64,000 nucleotides of DNA from Caenimonas sedimenti (GTDB taxonomy: Bacteria; Pseudomonadota; Gammaproteobacteria; Burkholderiales; Burkholderiaceae_C). Under the pieces are notes generated by a model. That model did not search any database. It was not told the DNA's origin and saw only the letters and a list, made by a program, of their open reading frames with translations. Positions 24,188 to 33,197 of this stretch are shown here, piece by piece (position 1 is the first letter of the stretch; every line of letters starts with the position of its first letter). The stretch is taken from assembly GCF_007833165.1 (NCBI RefSeq), contig NZ_VOBQ01000001.1, forward strand, positions 1 through 64,000, written 5' to 3'. A program made the position numbers and the translations under genes.

Positions 24188-25492
24188 ATGTACGCGCTGC
24201 TCGACGGCAACAACTTCTACGTGAGCTGCGAGCGCGTGTTCCGCCCCAGCCTGCGCGGCCGGCCGGTCATCGTGCTGTCCAACAACGATGGCTGCGCGAT
24301 CGCGCGCAGCGACGAGGCGAAGGCGCTCGGCATCGCGATGGCCGAACCCTGGCACTTGATCCGCGCGAAGCTGCCCGATGCGGGCGTGGTGGCCCTGTCG
24401 GCCAACTTCACGCTGTACGGCGACATGAGCAACCGCATGATGTCGCTGGCGGCCGGCCTCGGCCCGGCGCAGGAGATCTATTCCATCGACGAATGCTTCG
24501 TCGACCTGACGGGCATGCCGGGCGACCTGGTGGCACGCGCGGACGCGCTGCGCCGGCGCGTGCTGCAATGGACGGGCGTCCCCTGCGGCATCGGCATCGC
24601 GCCGACCAAGACGCTGGCCAAGCTGGCGAACCACGTCGCCAAGGAAGCGCACCGGAAACCGGGCAACCCGTATCCGCGCGCGCTGGAAAGGGTCTGCAAC
24701 CTGGCGGCGCTGCCCGCGAGCGAGCTCGACGCGGTGCTGCAAGCCACGGGCGTGCGCAACGTCTGGGGCATTGGCCCCAGGCTCTCGGAACAGTTGCAGG
24801 CCGAAGGCGTGCACACGGTTCTGGATCTGGTGCGGCTCGACCCCGCCACTGTGCGTCGCCGCTTCAGCGTGGTGGTGGAGCGCACGGTGCGTGAACTGCA
24901 GGGCCAGGACTGCCTGGCCTTCGAGGATGTTCCGCCGGCCCGCAAGGAAGTCTCGACGACCCGCGCATTCGGCGTCGCGGTCACCACGCTGCCGCCACTG
25001 CAGGAAGCCGTCAGCGAATACGCGAGCCGGGCCGCCTTCAAGCTCCGCCAGCAGGACAGCCATGCCGCACAGGTGCTGGTGTTCATCCACACCAATCCGT
25101 TCCGGCGCGGCGAGAAGCAGTACGCGAAATCGGTCACGCTGCGATTGCGTCGCCCGACGGCGGACACCGGCGCGATCGTCCAGCTGGCGCTGCGCGGCCT
25201 GCGCGAGGTCTGGCGGCCCGGCTACAAGATCCACAAGGCGGGCGTGATCCTGCTGGACCTGTGCGATGCCGGCATCGAGCAGCGCGAGCTCGACCTGGAG
25301 GACGAGCCCGCGCCCCGCCGGCGGGAGCTGTCAGCCGCGCTGGACCGGCTCAACGACCGCTACGGGCGGGGCACGCTGCACGCGGCCAGCGCCGGGATCG
25401 GCGGCGACCGGCGCGGGTGGACGATGAAGCAGGAGTGGTGCACGCCGCACTACACGACGGACTGGGAGGCACTGCCGGAGGCACGGGCCTGA
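24188..25492 (+). CDS. umuC: UmuC, catalytic subunit of translesion DNA polymerase V
   Basis: Y-family error-prone polymerase (434 residues). The palm begins MYALLDGNNFYVSCERVF (the Asp of metal site one), and the catalytic acidic pair is in YSIDECFVDL. The helix-hairpin-helix region is NVWGIGPRLSEQL, and a C-terminal little-finger domain plus the UmuC tail (TMKQEWCTPHYTTDW) follow. It is co-transcribed with umuD under the SOS box. It is full length with no missing catalytic residue. Confidence 0.95.
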   Translation: MYALLDGNNFYVSCERVFRPSLRGRPVIVLSNNDGCAIARSDEAKALGIAMAEPWHLIRAKLPDAGVVALSANFTLYGDMSNRMMSLAAGLGPAQEIYSIDECFVDLTGMPGDLVARADALRRRVLQWTGVPCGIGIAPTKTLAKLANHVAKEAHRKPGNPYPRALERVCNLAALPASELDAVLQATGVRNVWGIGPRLSEQLQAEGVHTVLDLVRLDPATVRRRFSVVVERTVRELQGQDCLAFEDVPPARKEVSTTRAFGVAVTTLPPLQEAVSEYASRAAFKLRQQDSHAAQVLVFIHTNPFRRGEKQYAKSVTLRLRRPTADTGAIVQLALRGLREVWRPGYKIHKAGVILLDLCDAGIEQRELDLEDEPAPRRRELSAALDRLNDRYGRGTLHAASAGIGGDRRGWTMKQEWCTPHYTTDWEALPEARA

Positions 25493-25512
25493 AGTGCCGC
25501 GCGCTCGCTTCT

Positions 25513-25932
25513 TCACTCCACCTCGCAGCTCACCATCCACGGCACGCCGAACTTGTCGGTGCACATGCCGAAGCTGCCGCCCCAGAACGGCGGCGCGAAG
25601 GGCATGGTCACCTTCCCACCCTCGGCCAGGTCATTGAAGACCTTCTGGGCCCTGGCCTTGTCCTTGGGGACGTACACCGACATCGCGAAACCGCTGTAGC
25701 CGGGCGGGGACTGTTCGGGCGGCACGTCGCTCGCCATGAAGCGGGCGCCTTCGGATTCGAACGTGGCGTGCAGCACCTTGTTGTCCCAGCCGGGGGGAAC
25801 CGGCATCTCGCCGGGAGGCATCGCGCTGTAGCGGTAGATGTCTCCCACGACACCGCCGCCCAGGCATCGGGCATAGAACTTCAGCGCCTCTTCGGCGTTG
25901 CCGGGAAAATTGAGGTAAGCCTCGATCTGCAT
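25513..25932 (-). CDS. VOC/PhnB-like glyoxalase-superfamily protein
   Basis: Small protein (139 residues) of the PhnB/3-demethylubiquinone-methyltransferase-like VOC family, with the paired beta-alpha-beta-beta-beta layout. Recognisable stretches are AYLNFPGNAEEALKFYARCL, VLHATFESEGARFMASD and the C-terminal WGGSFGMCTDKFGVPWMV. No catalytic function is established for this subgroup. It is convergent with umuC and divergent from serS. Confidence 0.82.
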   Translation of the reverse strand: MQIEAYLNFPGNAEEALKFYARCLGGGVVGDIYRYSAMPPGEMPVPPGWDNKVLHATFESEGARFMASDVPPEQSPPGYSGFAMSVYVPKDKARAQKVFNDLAEGGKVTMPFAPPFWGGSFGMCTDKFGVPWMVSCEVE

Positions 25933-25987
25933 GGCGTCTGGACTCCGTTTTCACTGGGAGCGGAGATGGTAAGCACCCCACGAATAA

Positions 25988-27307
<1,320 letters not shown>

Positions 27308-27351
27308 CCTGGGTTAAAATCATCGGCTTCGCACCACGCGAACCGAATTCA

Positions 27352-27442
27352 GGAGCGGTGGCAGAGTGGTCGAATGCGCCGGACTCGAAATCCGGTATAC
27401 GGTTCTCCCGTATCGAGGGTTCGAATCCCTCCTGCTCCGCCA
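27352..27442 (+). tRNA. serU: tRNA-Ser(CGA)
   Basis: 91-nt class II tRNA. The acceptor GGAGCGG pairs with CTGCTCC, followed by G and an encoded CCA. The anticodon stem CCGGA/TCCGG encloses the loop CTCGAAA, giving anticodon CGA, which reads UCG. A long variable arm (TATACGGTTCTCCCGTATC) marks it as serine. The T arm contains GGTTCGAATCC. It lies 44 bp after serS. Confidence 0.96.
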
Positions 27443-27454
27443 GCCCAGTGCCGA

Positions 27455-27489
27455 AAGCCCCGCGAGTCATTGCGGGGCTTTTTGTTTTT
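27455..27489 (+). terminator. Rho-independent terminator after tRNA-Ser
   Basis: Stem AAGCCCCGC/GCGGGGCTT (27455-27463 and 27472-27480) with an 8-nt loop, followed by a T-rich tail (TTTGTTTTT). It would end the serS/tRNA transcript. Confidence 0.9.
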
Positions 27490-27507
27490 AGTCGGCAAGT
27501 CGAGCCC

Positions 27508-27877
27508 CTACGCCGCGTCGTGGAAGATGATCTCCGCCGTCCGCCGCTGCCCCGAATGCACCTTGCTGACCCCGAGCCGCAAGTTGACGCGGTAGGTTCC
27601 ACGCGCCCCCTGATCCGGCCCATCGCGTCGCGATCACCGCCGCATCCCCTTGCACCAGCGGCAGCACCATCGGCCGGGACTGCATGCGGGGTCGTTGCTC
27701 GGTCATGACGAACTCGCCGCCCGTGAAGTCCTGCTGTGGCCGTGACAGCAGGATCACCACTTGGAACGGAAACACGTGTTCGCCGTACAGGTCCTGGTGC
27801 AGGCAGTTGTAGTCCTGCGGGCCGTCTTGCAGCAGCTTTCGCGCCCACGTGTCGCTGGCCGGCCGGTGCGCCGATGG
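27508..27877 (-). pseudogene. Decayed 2-oxoglutarate-Fe(II) oxygenase fragment
   Basis: Remnant of a prolyl-hydroxylase-like 2OG-Fe(II) oxygenase. One frame reads QDYNCLHQDLYGEHVFPFQV (HxD iron motif) and DFTGGEFVMTEQRPRMQS, ending near GDAAVIA. The family ending then continues in another frame as GTYRVNLRLGVSKVHSGQRR and stops at 27508. A frameshift therefore lies at about 27612-27635. The N-terminal half is absent, with an in-frame stop at 27878-27880. The usual distal histidine of LRHGVS is leucine here. This accounts for most of the 480 bp between the tRNA and the next gene. Confidence 0.8.
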
Positions 27878-27923
27878 TTAAACTCGCGCCAGCGAGGCAG
27901 GCCCGCCGCGCGAAAGGACTCCC

Positions 27924-28205
27924 ATGAACGACGAAGTCGAGAAACTCCGCCAGGAAGTGAATGATCTGGCCGGGCGTGCCATCGTGGATGCCGCCATGCT
28001 CCGCCAGGCGATCCTGAGCGCCAGCACCCCGCAGCTGCGCAGCACGCATGCCGGCATCGGCAAGCTGGGCGAGGACGCCACGGTCAAGCTGCACCTGCGC
28101 ACCCATCCCCTGGCCACCAAGGCTTTCGAGGACCAGAAGCGCGTGTGGCAGGCGCTGCTGACGCAGGAGATCACGTCGCGGGACCAGTCGTCGCCGCAGA
28201 ATTGA
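27924..28205 (+). CDS. Hypothetical small protein
   Basis: 93 residues with no family I recognise. It is mostly helical, opening with the heptad-like MNDEVEKLRQEVNDLAGRA, and has no signal or membrane segment. A GAAAGGA ribosome site lies just before the ATG, and a strong terminator follows at 28225-28250, which together support a real single-gene unit. It lies immediately upstream of the stress-type cluster. Confidence 0.65.
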   Translation: MNDEVEKLRQEVNDLAGRAIVDAAMLRQAILSASTPQLRSTHAGIGKLGEDATVKLHLRTHPLATKAFEDQKRVWQALLTQEITSRDQSSPQN

Positions 28206-28224
28206 GGCTGTGCTCTCCAGCCGG

Positions 28225-28250
28225 AAAGCCCCGCGCCGCGGGGCTTTTTT
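28225..28250 (+). terminator. Rho-independent terminator
   Basis: AAAGCCCCGCG and CGCGGGGCTTTTTT form a near loop-less GC hairpin with a six-T tail, 20 bp after the 93-residue gene. Confidence 0.9.
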
Positions 28251-28349
28251 CATGGATCGCGGTCCGACGCCCAAGGCCGCGTGCGTCCTACTCCGCGCAC
28301 AGGTCGCCGAGTTAGGTTCCTGACTGTTCGCAACTACCAGGAGACCCAC

Positions 28350-28655
28350 ATGCCACGTGGAGACAAGTCGTCCTATACGGACAAGCAGAAGCGCCAGGCC
28401 GAGCACATCGAGGAAGGCTACGAGAAGCGCGGCGTCGGCAAGAAGGAAGCCGAGTCGCGCGCCTGGGCCACCGTCAACAAGGAAACCGGTGGCGGCAAGA
28501 AGAGCGGCTCCGGCCGCGGCAAGGCCGTCGACAAGTCGCCCTCGCGCAAGGGCGGCGAGAAGGGCGGGCGCGCATCGGCGTCCCGTTCGGCGGCCGAGCG
28601 CTCCGCTTCGGCCAAGAAGGCCGCGGCCACACGCAAGCGCAACGCGGCGCGCTGA
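28350..28655 (+). CDS. Small lysine-rich basic protein, stress/plasmid-stabilisation-like
   Basis: 101 residues and strongly basic. The N-terminal half is ordered (GDKSSYTDKQKRQAEHIEEG, then KKEAESRAWATVNKETGG). The C-terminus is a low-complexity Lys/Ser/Gly/Ala/Arg tail. Proteins of this kind are often labelled plasmid stabilisation proteins without proof. The tail suggests binding to nucleic acid. The ATG at 28350 has CAGGAG 6 bp upstream; the frame opens earlier without a ribosome site. GTCCTAC lies about 58 bp upstream (28285-28291), a motif shared with neighbouring stress genes. Confidence 0.75.
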   Translation: MPRGDKSSYTDKQKRQAEHIEEGYEKRGVGKKEAESRAWATVNKETGGGKKSGSGRGKAVDKSPSRKGGEKGGRASASRSAAERSASAKKAAATRKRNAAR

Positions 28656-28712
28656 AGCGGCGCTGGCTTGATGCGCGGGCCACCGCGGAACCGGCTTTGC
28701 CGGGCCGCTGGT

Positions 28713-28754
28713 GGCGCCCCCTTGAGGGGGAGGCGCCGAAGGCGCTTCGGGGGT
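28713..28754. repeat. Double-hairpin intergenic repeat, probable bidirectional terminator
   Basis: CCCCCTTGAGGGGG followed at once by GCGCC-GAA-GGCGC gives two adjacent GC hairpins between the convergent genes ending at 28655 and 28758. From memory, repeats of this form are common in Comamonadaceae genomes. Confidence 0.6.
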
Positions 28755-28757
28755 CGG

Positions 28758-29900
28758 TCAACTTTGCCGTTGATGGACCGTGATGCGCTCTTCCGCCGTC
28801 TGGTTGCCGTCGTTCGCCGTCAGACGCACCTCGAACCGCGTGCCCGGCAGCGGTAGCGCGCTCGGGCGGATCGAAACGACGAAGTGGCCGTCGCGGTCGG
28901 CGCGCACCGTCTGGTCCGCGACCGGCTGGCTCAGCCCCAGGACGCCGCCGACCGACGAAACAGCCTCAACCTGCACCCGGACCGTCGCGCCCGGCGCAGT
29001 CCGGCCTTCCACGAACAGGTTGCGGTTCGCATCGAGGACGCCGCCGTTGTCCGGGCTGGTCACGCGCAGCGGAATGGAGCCGCCACTCATGCGGTCGCGA
29101 TCGCGGCCGTCGCGGTCGCGGTCACGCGCCTGGTCCCGGTCCCGCCCGCCTTCGCGGGCCTCGTCGCGGTCCAGCACGTCGAAGCCCCACGACTTGGTGG
29201 TCATGTTGCCCGCGACGTCCTTCACCCGCACCTCGACCGAGTGGCGGCCGGGCGGCAGGTTCTCGCGGTAGTTCACTTCATTGGGAGACACGCGTGCCTC
29301 GCTGGTCACGTCGAGACCGTTCACACGCAGGCGGACGCTCGCGGGGTCGACGCCGCTGCCCTCGTCGCCCAGCGTGGCCGAGATGTGGACCCGGCCGCGC
29401 TCGCCCAGCTTGTCGGCGTTGGCCGGCGTCAGGTTGGTGATGGAGGGCGCGCGCTGGTCGCGCGGCACGTCGCGCGTGCGCTCCGCGGGCGCGCCCATCG
29501 CCAGGGCCTGGAAGCCCGGCGGATAGGTGAAGCTGCGGGTGATGGTCTGGTTGCCGTACTGCAGCCGCGCCTGCATCACCTTGGTGGGGTCGATGCGGTC
29601 GGCGCGCCGCACGGTGTAGGTGCCGCGGTAGCTGCCGGGACGCTCCTGGCTCAGCGGGACCGTGATGTTGGAACCGGCCAACGTCACGCTTGCGTTGCGC
29701 GCGTCAGGTGTCCCCTGGACGTTGAACTGCAGCACGGAGCCGGGGGACAGGCCGTCGTCCGCGTTGAGGGCGATCGACTGGATGGCGGGCGCGCCGACGA
29801 CTGCGCGTTGCTGCGCCGCGGCCGGAAGCGCTGTCAGGGTCGCGGCGCCCGGGATGAGCAGCAGCAGCGCCGCCACGTGCGGACGGAGTTTGGCTTTCAT
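28758..29900 (-). CDS. Exported protein with Ig-like repeats and Asp/Arg-rich linker
   Basis: Predicted periplasmic or secreted protein (380 residues). It has a Sec signal (about residues 1-29, ending PAAAQQ), then about three beta-rich Ig/bacterial-adhesion-like segments, for example RAPSITNLTPANADKLGERG and LPPGRHSVEVRVKDVAGNMT. Between the last two lies an alternating Asp/Arg linker of about 30 residues (GRDRDQARDRDRDGRDRDR). The start at 29900 has an AGGAGG ribosome site and replaces a longer frame open to 30236. Function unknown; envelope stress context is inferred. Confidence 0.75.
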   Translation of the reverse strand: MKAKLRPHVAALLLLIPGAATLTALPAAAQQRAVVGAPAIQSIALNADDGLSPGSVLQFNVQGTPDARNASVTLAGSNITVPLSQERPGSYRGTYTVRRADRIDPTKVMQARLQYGNQTITRSFTYPPGFQALAMGAPAERTRDVPRDQRAPSITNLTPANADKLGERGRVHISATLGDEGSGVDPASVRLRVNGLDVTSEARVSPNEVNYRENLPPGRHSVEVRVKDVAGNMTTKSWGFDVLDRDEAREGGRDRDQARDRDRDGRDRDRMSGGSIPLRVTSPDNGGVLDANRNLFVEGRTAPGATVRVQVEAVSSVGGVLGLSQPVADQTVRADRDGHFVVSIRPSALPLPGTRFEVRLTANDGNQTAEERITVHQRQS

Positions 29901-29985
29901 GGAGGAACCTCCTGGCTTGACTTCGATACCACCAAGGTACGAGGCCGCTGCCGGGCTCGCTGTAGGCCGCAGGCGAGCGCGTGCG

Positions 29986-30246
29986 TCAGTGCGGTCGGTC
30001 CCGATCGACCGGCATCTCGCTGGGCGATGCGCCACCCTGCAGCCCCGTGAGGCGGGTGTCCTCGCCGGCGCCGCCGAAAAAATCTTCGGTGTTGACGCCG
30101 CGCGCTGCCCGCATGCGGTAGATCGCGTAGCCGCCCAGGATGAAACCCACCAGCACCAATGCGCTGGCGAGGCTGCTGCCGCCGGTGAGCAGCGCCGCCA
30201 CGCCCAGCGCGGCGAGCACCACCAGCAGGACGACAATGCGGCCCAT
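29986..30246 (-). CDS. Small two-segment membrane protein
   Basis: 86 residues with two hydrophobic segments (about 3-21 and 26-45) and a polar C-terminal tail (NTEDFFGGAGEDTRLTGLQG). No family recognised. It sits 6 bp after the BON-domain gene in the same direction, so it is probably co-transcribed with it. Confidence 0.65.
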   Translation of the reverse strand: MGRIVVLLVVLAALGVAALLTGGSSLASALVLVGFILGGYAIYRMRAARGVNTEDFFGGAGEDTRLTGLQGGASPSEMPVDRDRPH

Positions 30247-30252
30247 GCGTGG

Positions 30253-30723
30253 TCAGCCCGCCAGCTCGGCCTCCTGCCGGGCTTCCAGGGTGGCCAGGCT
30301 GTCTGGGTGCTCGTGCGCCGTCATCGCGTTGACGAGCTTTTCCACGCCGGGGATGTCGTTCACCTGCAGCAGCAGGCCGTCGCGTTCCTTGCTGAGCACG
30401 TCGCCCGAAAGGCGCACCACGCCCTCCTCGACCTGCACGTCGATCGCGCGCGGGTGGCTCACCATGCGGCCCAGGCGTTCGCGGATCAGGTCGCGCAGCC
30501 GGGCATCGCGTTGCGGGTCCGTGCTCGGAATGTGGTGGAACGCGCGGCCCCGGCCGCGGCGCCGGATGGCCGCCTGGCGGGCGTCCGAGCGGCCCTGCTG
30601 CAATCCGCCCTTCACCAGTCCCGCCAGCAGCGCACGACGCTCCGCGCCCGACCTCGGGTCGAAGTAGTACATCGCCAGGGCACCGGCGCCCAGCGCCATC
30701 AGCTTGCTCAACGTGTCTCTCAT
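30253..30723 (-). CDS. BON domain protein
   Basis: 156 residues. The N-terminus carries a short hydrophobic segment and YYFDPRSGAERRA, a motif often seen at the start of BON proteins. The C-terminal BON domain (about residues 75-140) includes VQVEEGVVRLSGDVLSKERD and VNDIPGVEKLVNAM. BON domains bind phospholipid or stabilise envelopes under osmotic stress (as in OsmY). It is probably in one unit with the two small genes beside it. Confidence 0.83.
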   Translation of the reverse strand: MRDTLSKLMALGAGALAMYYFDPRSGAERRALLAGLVKGGLQQGRSDARQAAIRRRGRGRAFHHIPSTDPQRDARLRDLIRERLGRMVSHPRAIDVQVEEGVVRLSGDVLSKERDGLLLQVNDIPGVEKLVNAMTAHEHPDSLATLEARQEAELAG

Positions 30724-30753
30724 GGTCGTCTCCCTTGGATCTTGGATCTCGCT

Positions 30754-31269
30754 TCAGGCGTAGGTGGACTGCCGGCGCCCGGCGGTGCCGCGGTGCCGCA
30801 CAGCCACCACGGCCTGCAGTTTCTCTTCCAGCACCTGCAGCGCCGCGCGATGCAGGCGCCACAGGGCCATGAACTGGCGGTCGTGGTCCGACTTGAGCCA
30901 GTTGCCGGGGTCGTGCCGCCACAGCAGCTGCTGCGCCCGCAGGAAGGCAACCAGCTTCTCGTGCATGGCGAGCAGGCCGGCCATCTCCCCCGCGAGCTCC
31001 GGGAATGCGTCGCCGCCCAGGGCGGAAGCCTCGACCAGCGCCGCCTCCGCCGCGGGATTCGTGCCCTGCGGCAGCGCCACCAGGCGTTGGGCGCTGACCC
31101 AGTCGCCATAGAGCGTCAGGGCGCGCAGCATGCGGATCGCCTGCTGGCGCCGTCGGTCGATGCGGCGCTTGTGGCGGGTGATGGCGACGCTCAGCACGGC
31201 GACGGCCGCGAGCAGCGCCACCATCCACGCGGTGTAATAGATCGTGGCTTGCATGGCCGGGCCCGTCAT
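30754..31269 (-). CDS. Hypothetical membrane-anchored protein downstream of Ku
   Basis: 171 residues. One N-terminal membrane segment (TAWMVALLAAVAVLSVAIT) is followed by a cytoplasmic helical domain with many leucines and histidines. No family recognised. The ATG at 31269 overlaps the Ku stop (ATGA), so the two are translationally coupled; an ATG at 31254 is an alternative. The coupling is notable because Ku genes usually travel with ligD, which is absent. Confidence 0.65.
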   Translation of the reverse strand: MTGPAMQATIYYTAWMVALLAAVAVLSVAITRHKRRIDRRRQQAIRMLRALTLYGDWVSAQRLVALPQGTNPAAEAALVEASALGGDAFPELAGEMAGLLAMHEKLVAFLRAQQLLWRHDPGNWLKSDHDRQFMALWRLHRAALQVLEEKLQAVVAVRHRGTAGRRQSTYA

Positions 31270-32237
31270 GCAGCGCGCTTGGCGCGTGGCTTGGCGGCCG
31301 GCTTGGTCGCGGCCTTCCGGGCGGCCTTCCTGGCGGGTTTGCCGGCCGCGGCGGCGCGCTCCTTCGCGGGCGCGTGCGCCGCGCTCTTGCGGGCAGCCGG
31401 CTTGGCCGCGCCCTTGCCGCCGCCCAGGCTGCGGCGCAGCAGCTCGGTGAGGTCGATCACCTCGGCGCCTTCGGTGTCGGGCGCTTCCTCCAGCGGATCC
31501 ACCGTCTCGGTGTCGCCGGCCTTGGCCTTGGCCTCCACCAGTTTCATGATGGCGTCGTGGAACTCGTCGCGGAATTCGGCGGCGTCCCATTGGCCGCTCA
31601 TGCTGGCGATCAGCTCCTTGGCCATCTTCAGCTCGGCATCCTTCAGTCCGGCCGCCTTGCCGCTTTTCGGCAGCGGCAGGCCTTCCCAGGTGCGGACCTC
31701 GCCGCCCCAGCGCAGCAGGTTCAGCACCAGCGCCGGGCCGCACGGCAGCACGATCGCCAGGTGCTGCTTGGTCTGGATCACGACCCGGCCCAGGCCGATC
31801 TTGCCGGTCTCCTTCAGCGCTTCGCGCAGCAATGCGTAGACCTTCTCGCCCTTGTTGATGGGGGCGGTGTAGTAGGGCCGCTCGAGGTAGACGAAGGGCA
31901 CGTCGTCGACGTCGACGAAGGCCTCGATCTCGATGGTCTGGGTGGTGCGCGGGTAGGCCTCGGCGATCTCCTGGGGCGAGACGATCACGTAGTTGCCCTT
32001 GCCGTGCTCGACGCCCTTGACCACGTCTTCCTTGGCGATCTCCTTGCCCGTGCGCTTGTTGATGCGCTTGTAGCCGACCGGGTCCATGGTGCGCCGGTCC
32101 AGCCAGTCGAAGTTGACGTCGGTCTCTTCCGTCGCCGAATACAGGCCCACCGGGATGTGCACGAGGCCGAAGGTGATGGCTCCTTTCCACAGCGCGCGCG
32201 TGGAGGATTTCGCCATGCCATGAGTGTTCTCTGCCAT
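31266..32237 (-). CDS. ku: Non-homologous end joining protein Ku
   Basis: Bacterial Ku (323 residues) that binds DNA ends and recruits the LigD ligase. The core (about residues 8-260) shows LWKGAITFGLVHIPVGLYSA, INKRTGKEI and YTAPINKGEKVYALLREAL. The C-terminal 60 or so residues are Lys/Ala/Arg-rich, as in Ku proteins with extended DNA-binding tails. The start is uncertain: 32237 gives MAENTHGMAKSS, while 32216 begins at MAKSS; neither has a strong ribosome site. A CCTAC motif lies about 58 bp upstream. No LigD gene is in the window. Confidence 0.93.
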   Translation of the reverse strand: MAENTHGMAKSSTRALWKGAITFGLVHIPVGLYSATEETDVNFDWLDRRTMDPVGYKRINKRTGKEIAKEDVVKGVEHGKGNYVIVSPQEIAEAYPRTTQTIEIEAFVDVDDVPFVYLERPYYTAPINKGEKVYALLREALKETGKIGLGRVVIQTKQHLAIVLPCGPALVLNLLRWGGEVRTWEGLPLPKSGKAAGLKDAELKMAKELIASMSGQWDAAEFRDEFHDAIMKLVEAKAKAGDTETVDPLEEAPDTEGAEVIDLTELLRRSLGGGKGAAKPAARKSAAHAPAKERAAAAGKPARKAARKAATKPAAKPRAKRAA

Positions 32238-32334
32238 CGTTGCAGTGTCGTCAACAGGCTGAGTTCCGCCTTGTCGGACGCGCCCCGCGCGTGCTGTAGG
32301 CACCTGCCCACAACCGGCGGGCGCTGCGCTGGAA

Positions 32335-32703
32335 TCAGCGTGCGAAGGGTGCGAGGCGGGCGAGCGCGTGCAGCAGGCCGCGGCCGCCGCTCGACGCATC
32401 CGCATTCGGCGCGAAGCGTTCCGCCTGCGCCTGCCAATGCGCCGCCAGGCGATCGAACCGGCTGCAGTTGTCGGCGCCGAAGACATCGGGCTGCCCGGCC
32501 AATGTGGCCAGGTTGCGGCCGATGCGGCGCGCGAGCAGATGGCGATGGGCCGGGGCGCAGGTGTGCATGAAAGCCGTCATCAGCGACAGCGTGGTGAGCC
32601 AGAGCGCCCGGCAAGCCAGCACGAGCTGCTGCCTGTCGGAGGAAGGTTCAGCGCAGGGGGAAAAGTGCGAGGCGGACGCCTCGACGGAGGGTTCGGAAGG
32701 CAT
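32335..32703 (-). CDS. Hypothetical small protein
   Basis: 122 residues, no family recognised. It is rich in Ala, His and Cys, with a central weakly hydrophobic stretch (LACRALWLTTLSLMTAF) followed by a histidine/arginine-rich helix (HRHLLARRIGRNLATLA). Coding is supported by its fit between Ku and the KGG gene on the same strand. I see no strong ribosome site, so the call is tentative. Confidence 0.45.
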   Translation of the reverse strand: MPSEPSVEASASHFSPCAEPSSDRQQLVLACRALWLTTLSLMTAFMHTCAPAHRHLLARRIGRNLATLAGQPDVFGADNCSRFDRLAAHWQAQAERFAPNADASSGGRGLLHALARLAPFAR

Positions 32704-32725
32704 GCGCCATGCTAGGAGGGGGAAA

Positions 32726-32747
32726 CGGGGCTGAGCTGTCAGCCCCG
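32726..32747 (-). terminator. Perfect hairpin, probable terminator of KGG gene
   Basis: CGGGGCTGA and TCAGCCCCG (9-bp arms) enclose 4 bp. On the minus strand the stem is followed by TTTCC. It lies 41 bp after the KGG gene stop and just before the start of the next gene. Confidence 0.55.
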
Positions 32748-32787
32748 CGGACCAAGCCTGGCCCGCCCCGTCCTACAGGCGCGGGGT

Positions 32788-33036
32788 TCAGCTGGCGTGG
32801 CTGTCGGTGCCGGGCGTGCTGGCCGTCGAGCTGGCGGCCTGGGCGTGGCGCTTCTTGCCGGCCGCCCGGGCTTCTTCGCTGGTGAACTCATGCGCGTGGC
32901 CGCTCTGATGGGCGGCGCGGCCGCCCAGGCTGGCGATTTCGCGCTGGCGCTGCGGGTCCATCGCGGCGAAGCCGCGCAGGGACTTTTTGGCGGCCGGCTT
33001 CACGGTGTCGGTGTCGTGGTTGGTTTGCGAATCCAT
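32788..33036 (-). CDS. KGG-repeat stress protein (YciG-like)
   Basis: 82 residues of the stress-induced KGG type. KSLRGFAAMDPQRQREIASL leads into GGRAAHQSGHAHEFTSEEA and ends AAGKKRH, the usual paired motif. Members such as YciG are induced in stationary phase or general stress; molecular function is unclear. GTCCTAC lies about 100 bp upstream on its strand. It is divergent from the histidine-kinase gene. Confidence 0.85.
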   Translation of the reverse strand: MDSQTNHDTDTVKPAAKKSLRGFAAMDPQRQREIASLGGRAAHQSGHAHEFTSEEARAAGKKRHAQAASSTASTPGTDSHAS

Positions 33037-33197
33037 GGTGTCCTCATCAAGGGTTGGGCTGGAAGGGGTGGAAGATGGTGCGCGGAAAGTGGGTCAGCGC
33101 AACGGCAGAGTCTGTTCGTCTTCCGTGCACCGTCATGTAGGACGGGGCCCATAAGCATGTCGGCGGATGCCTTCACGCAAATCGATAGACTCGCGAT

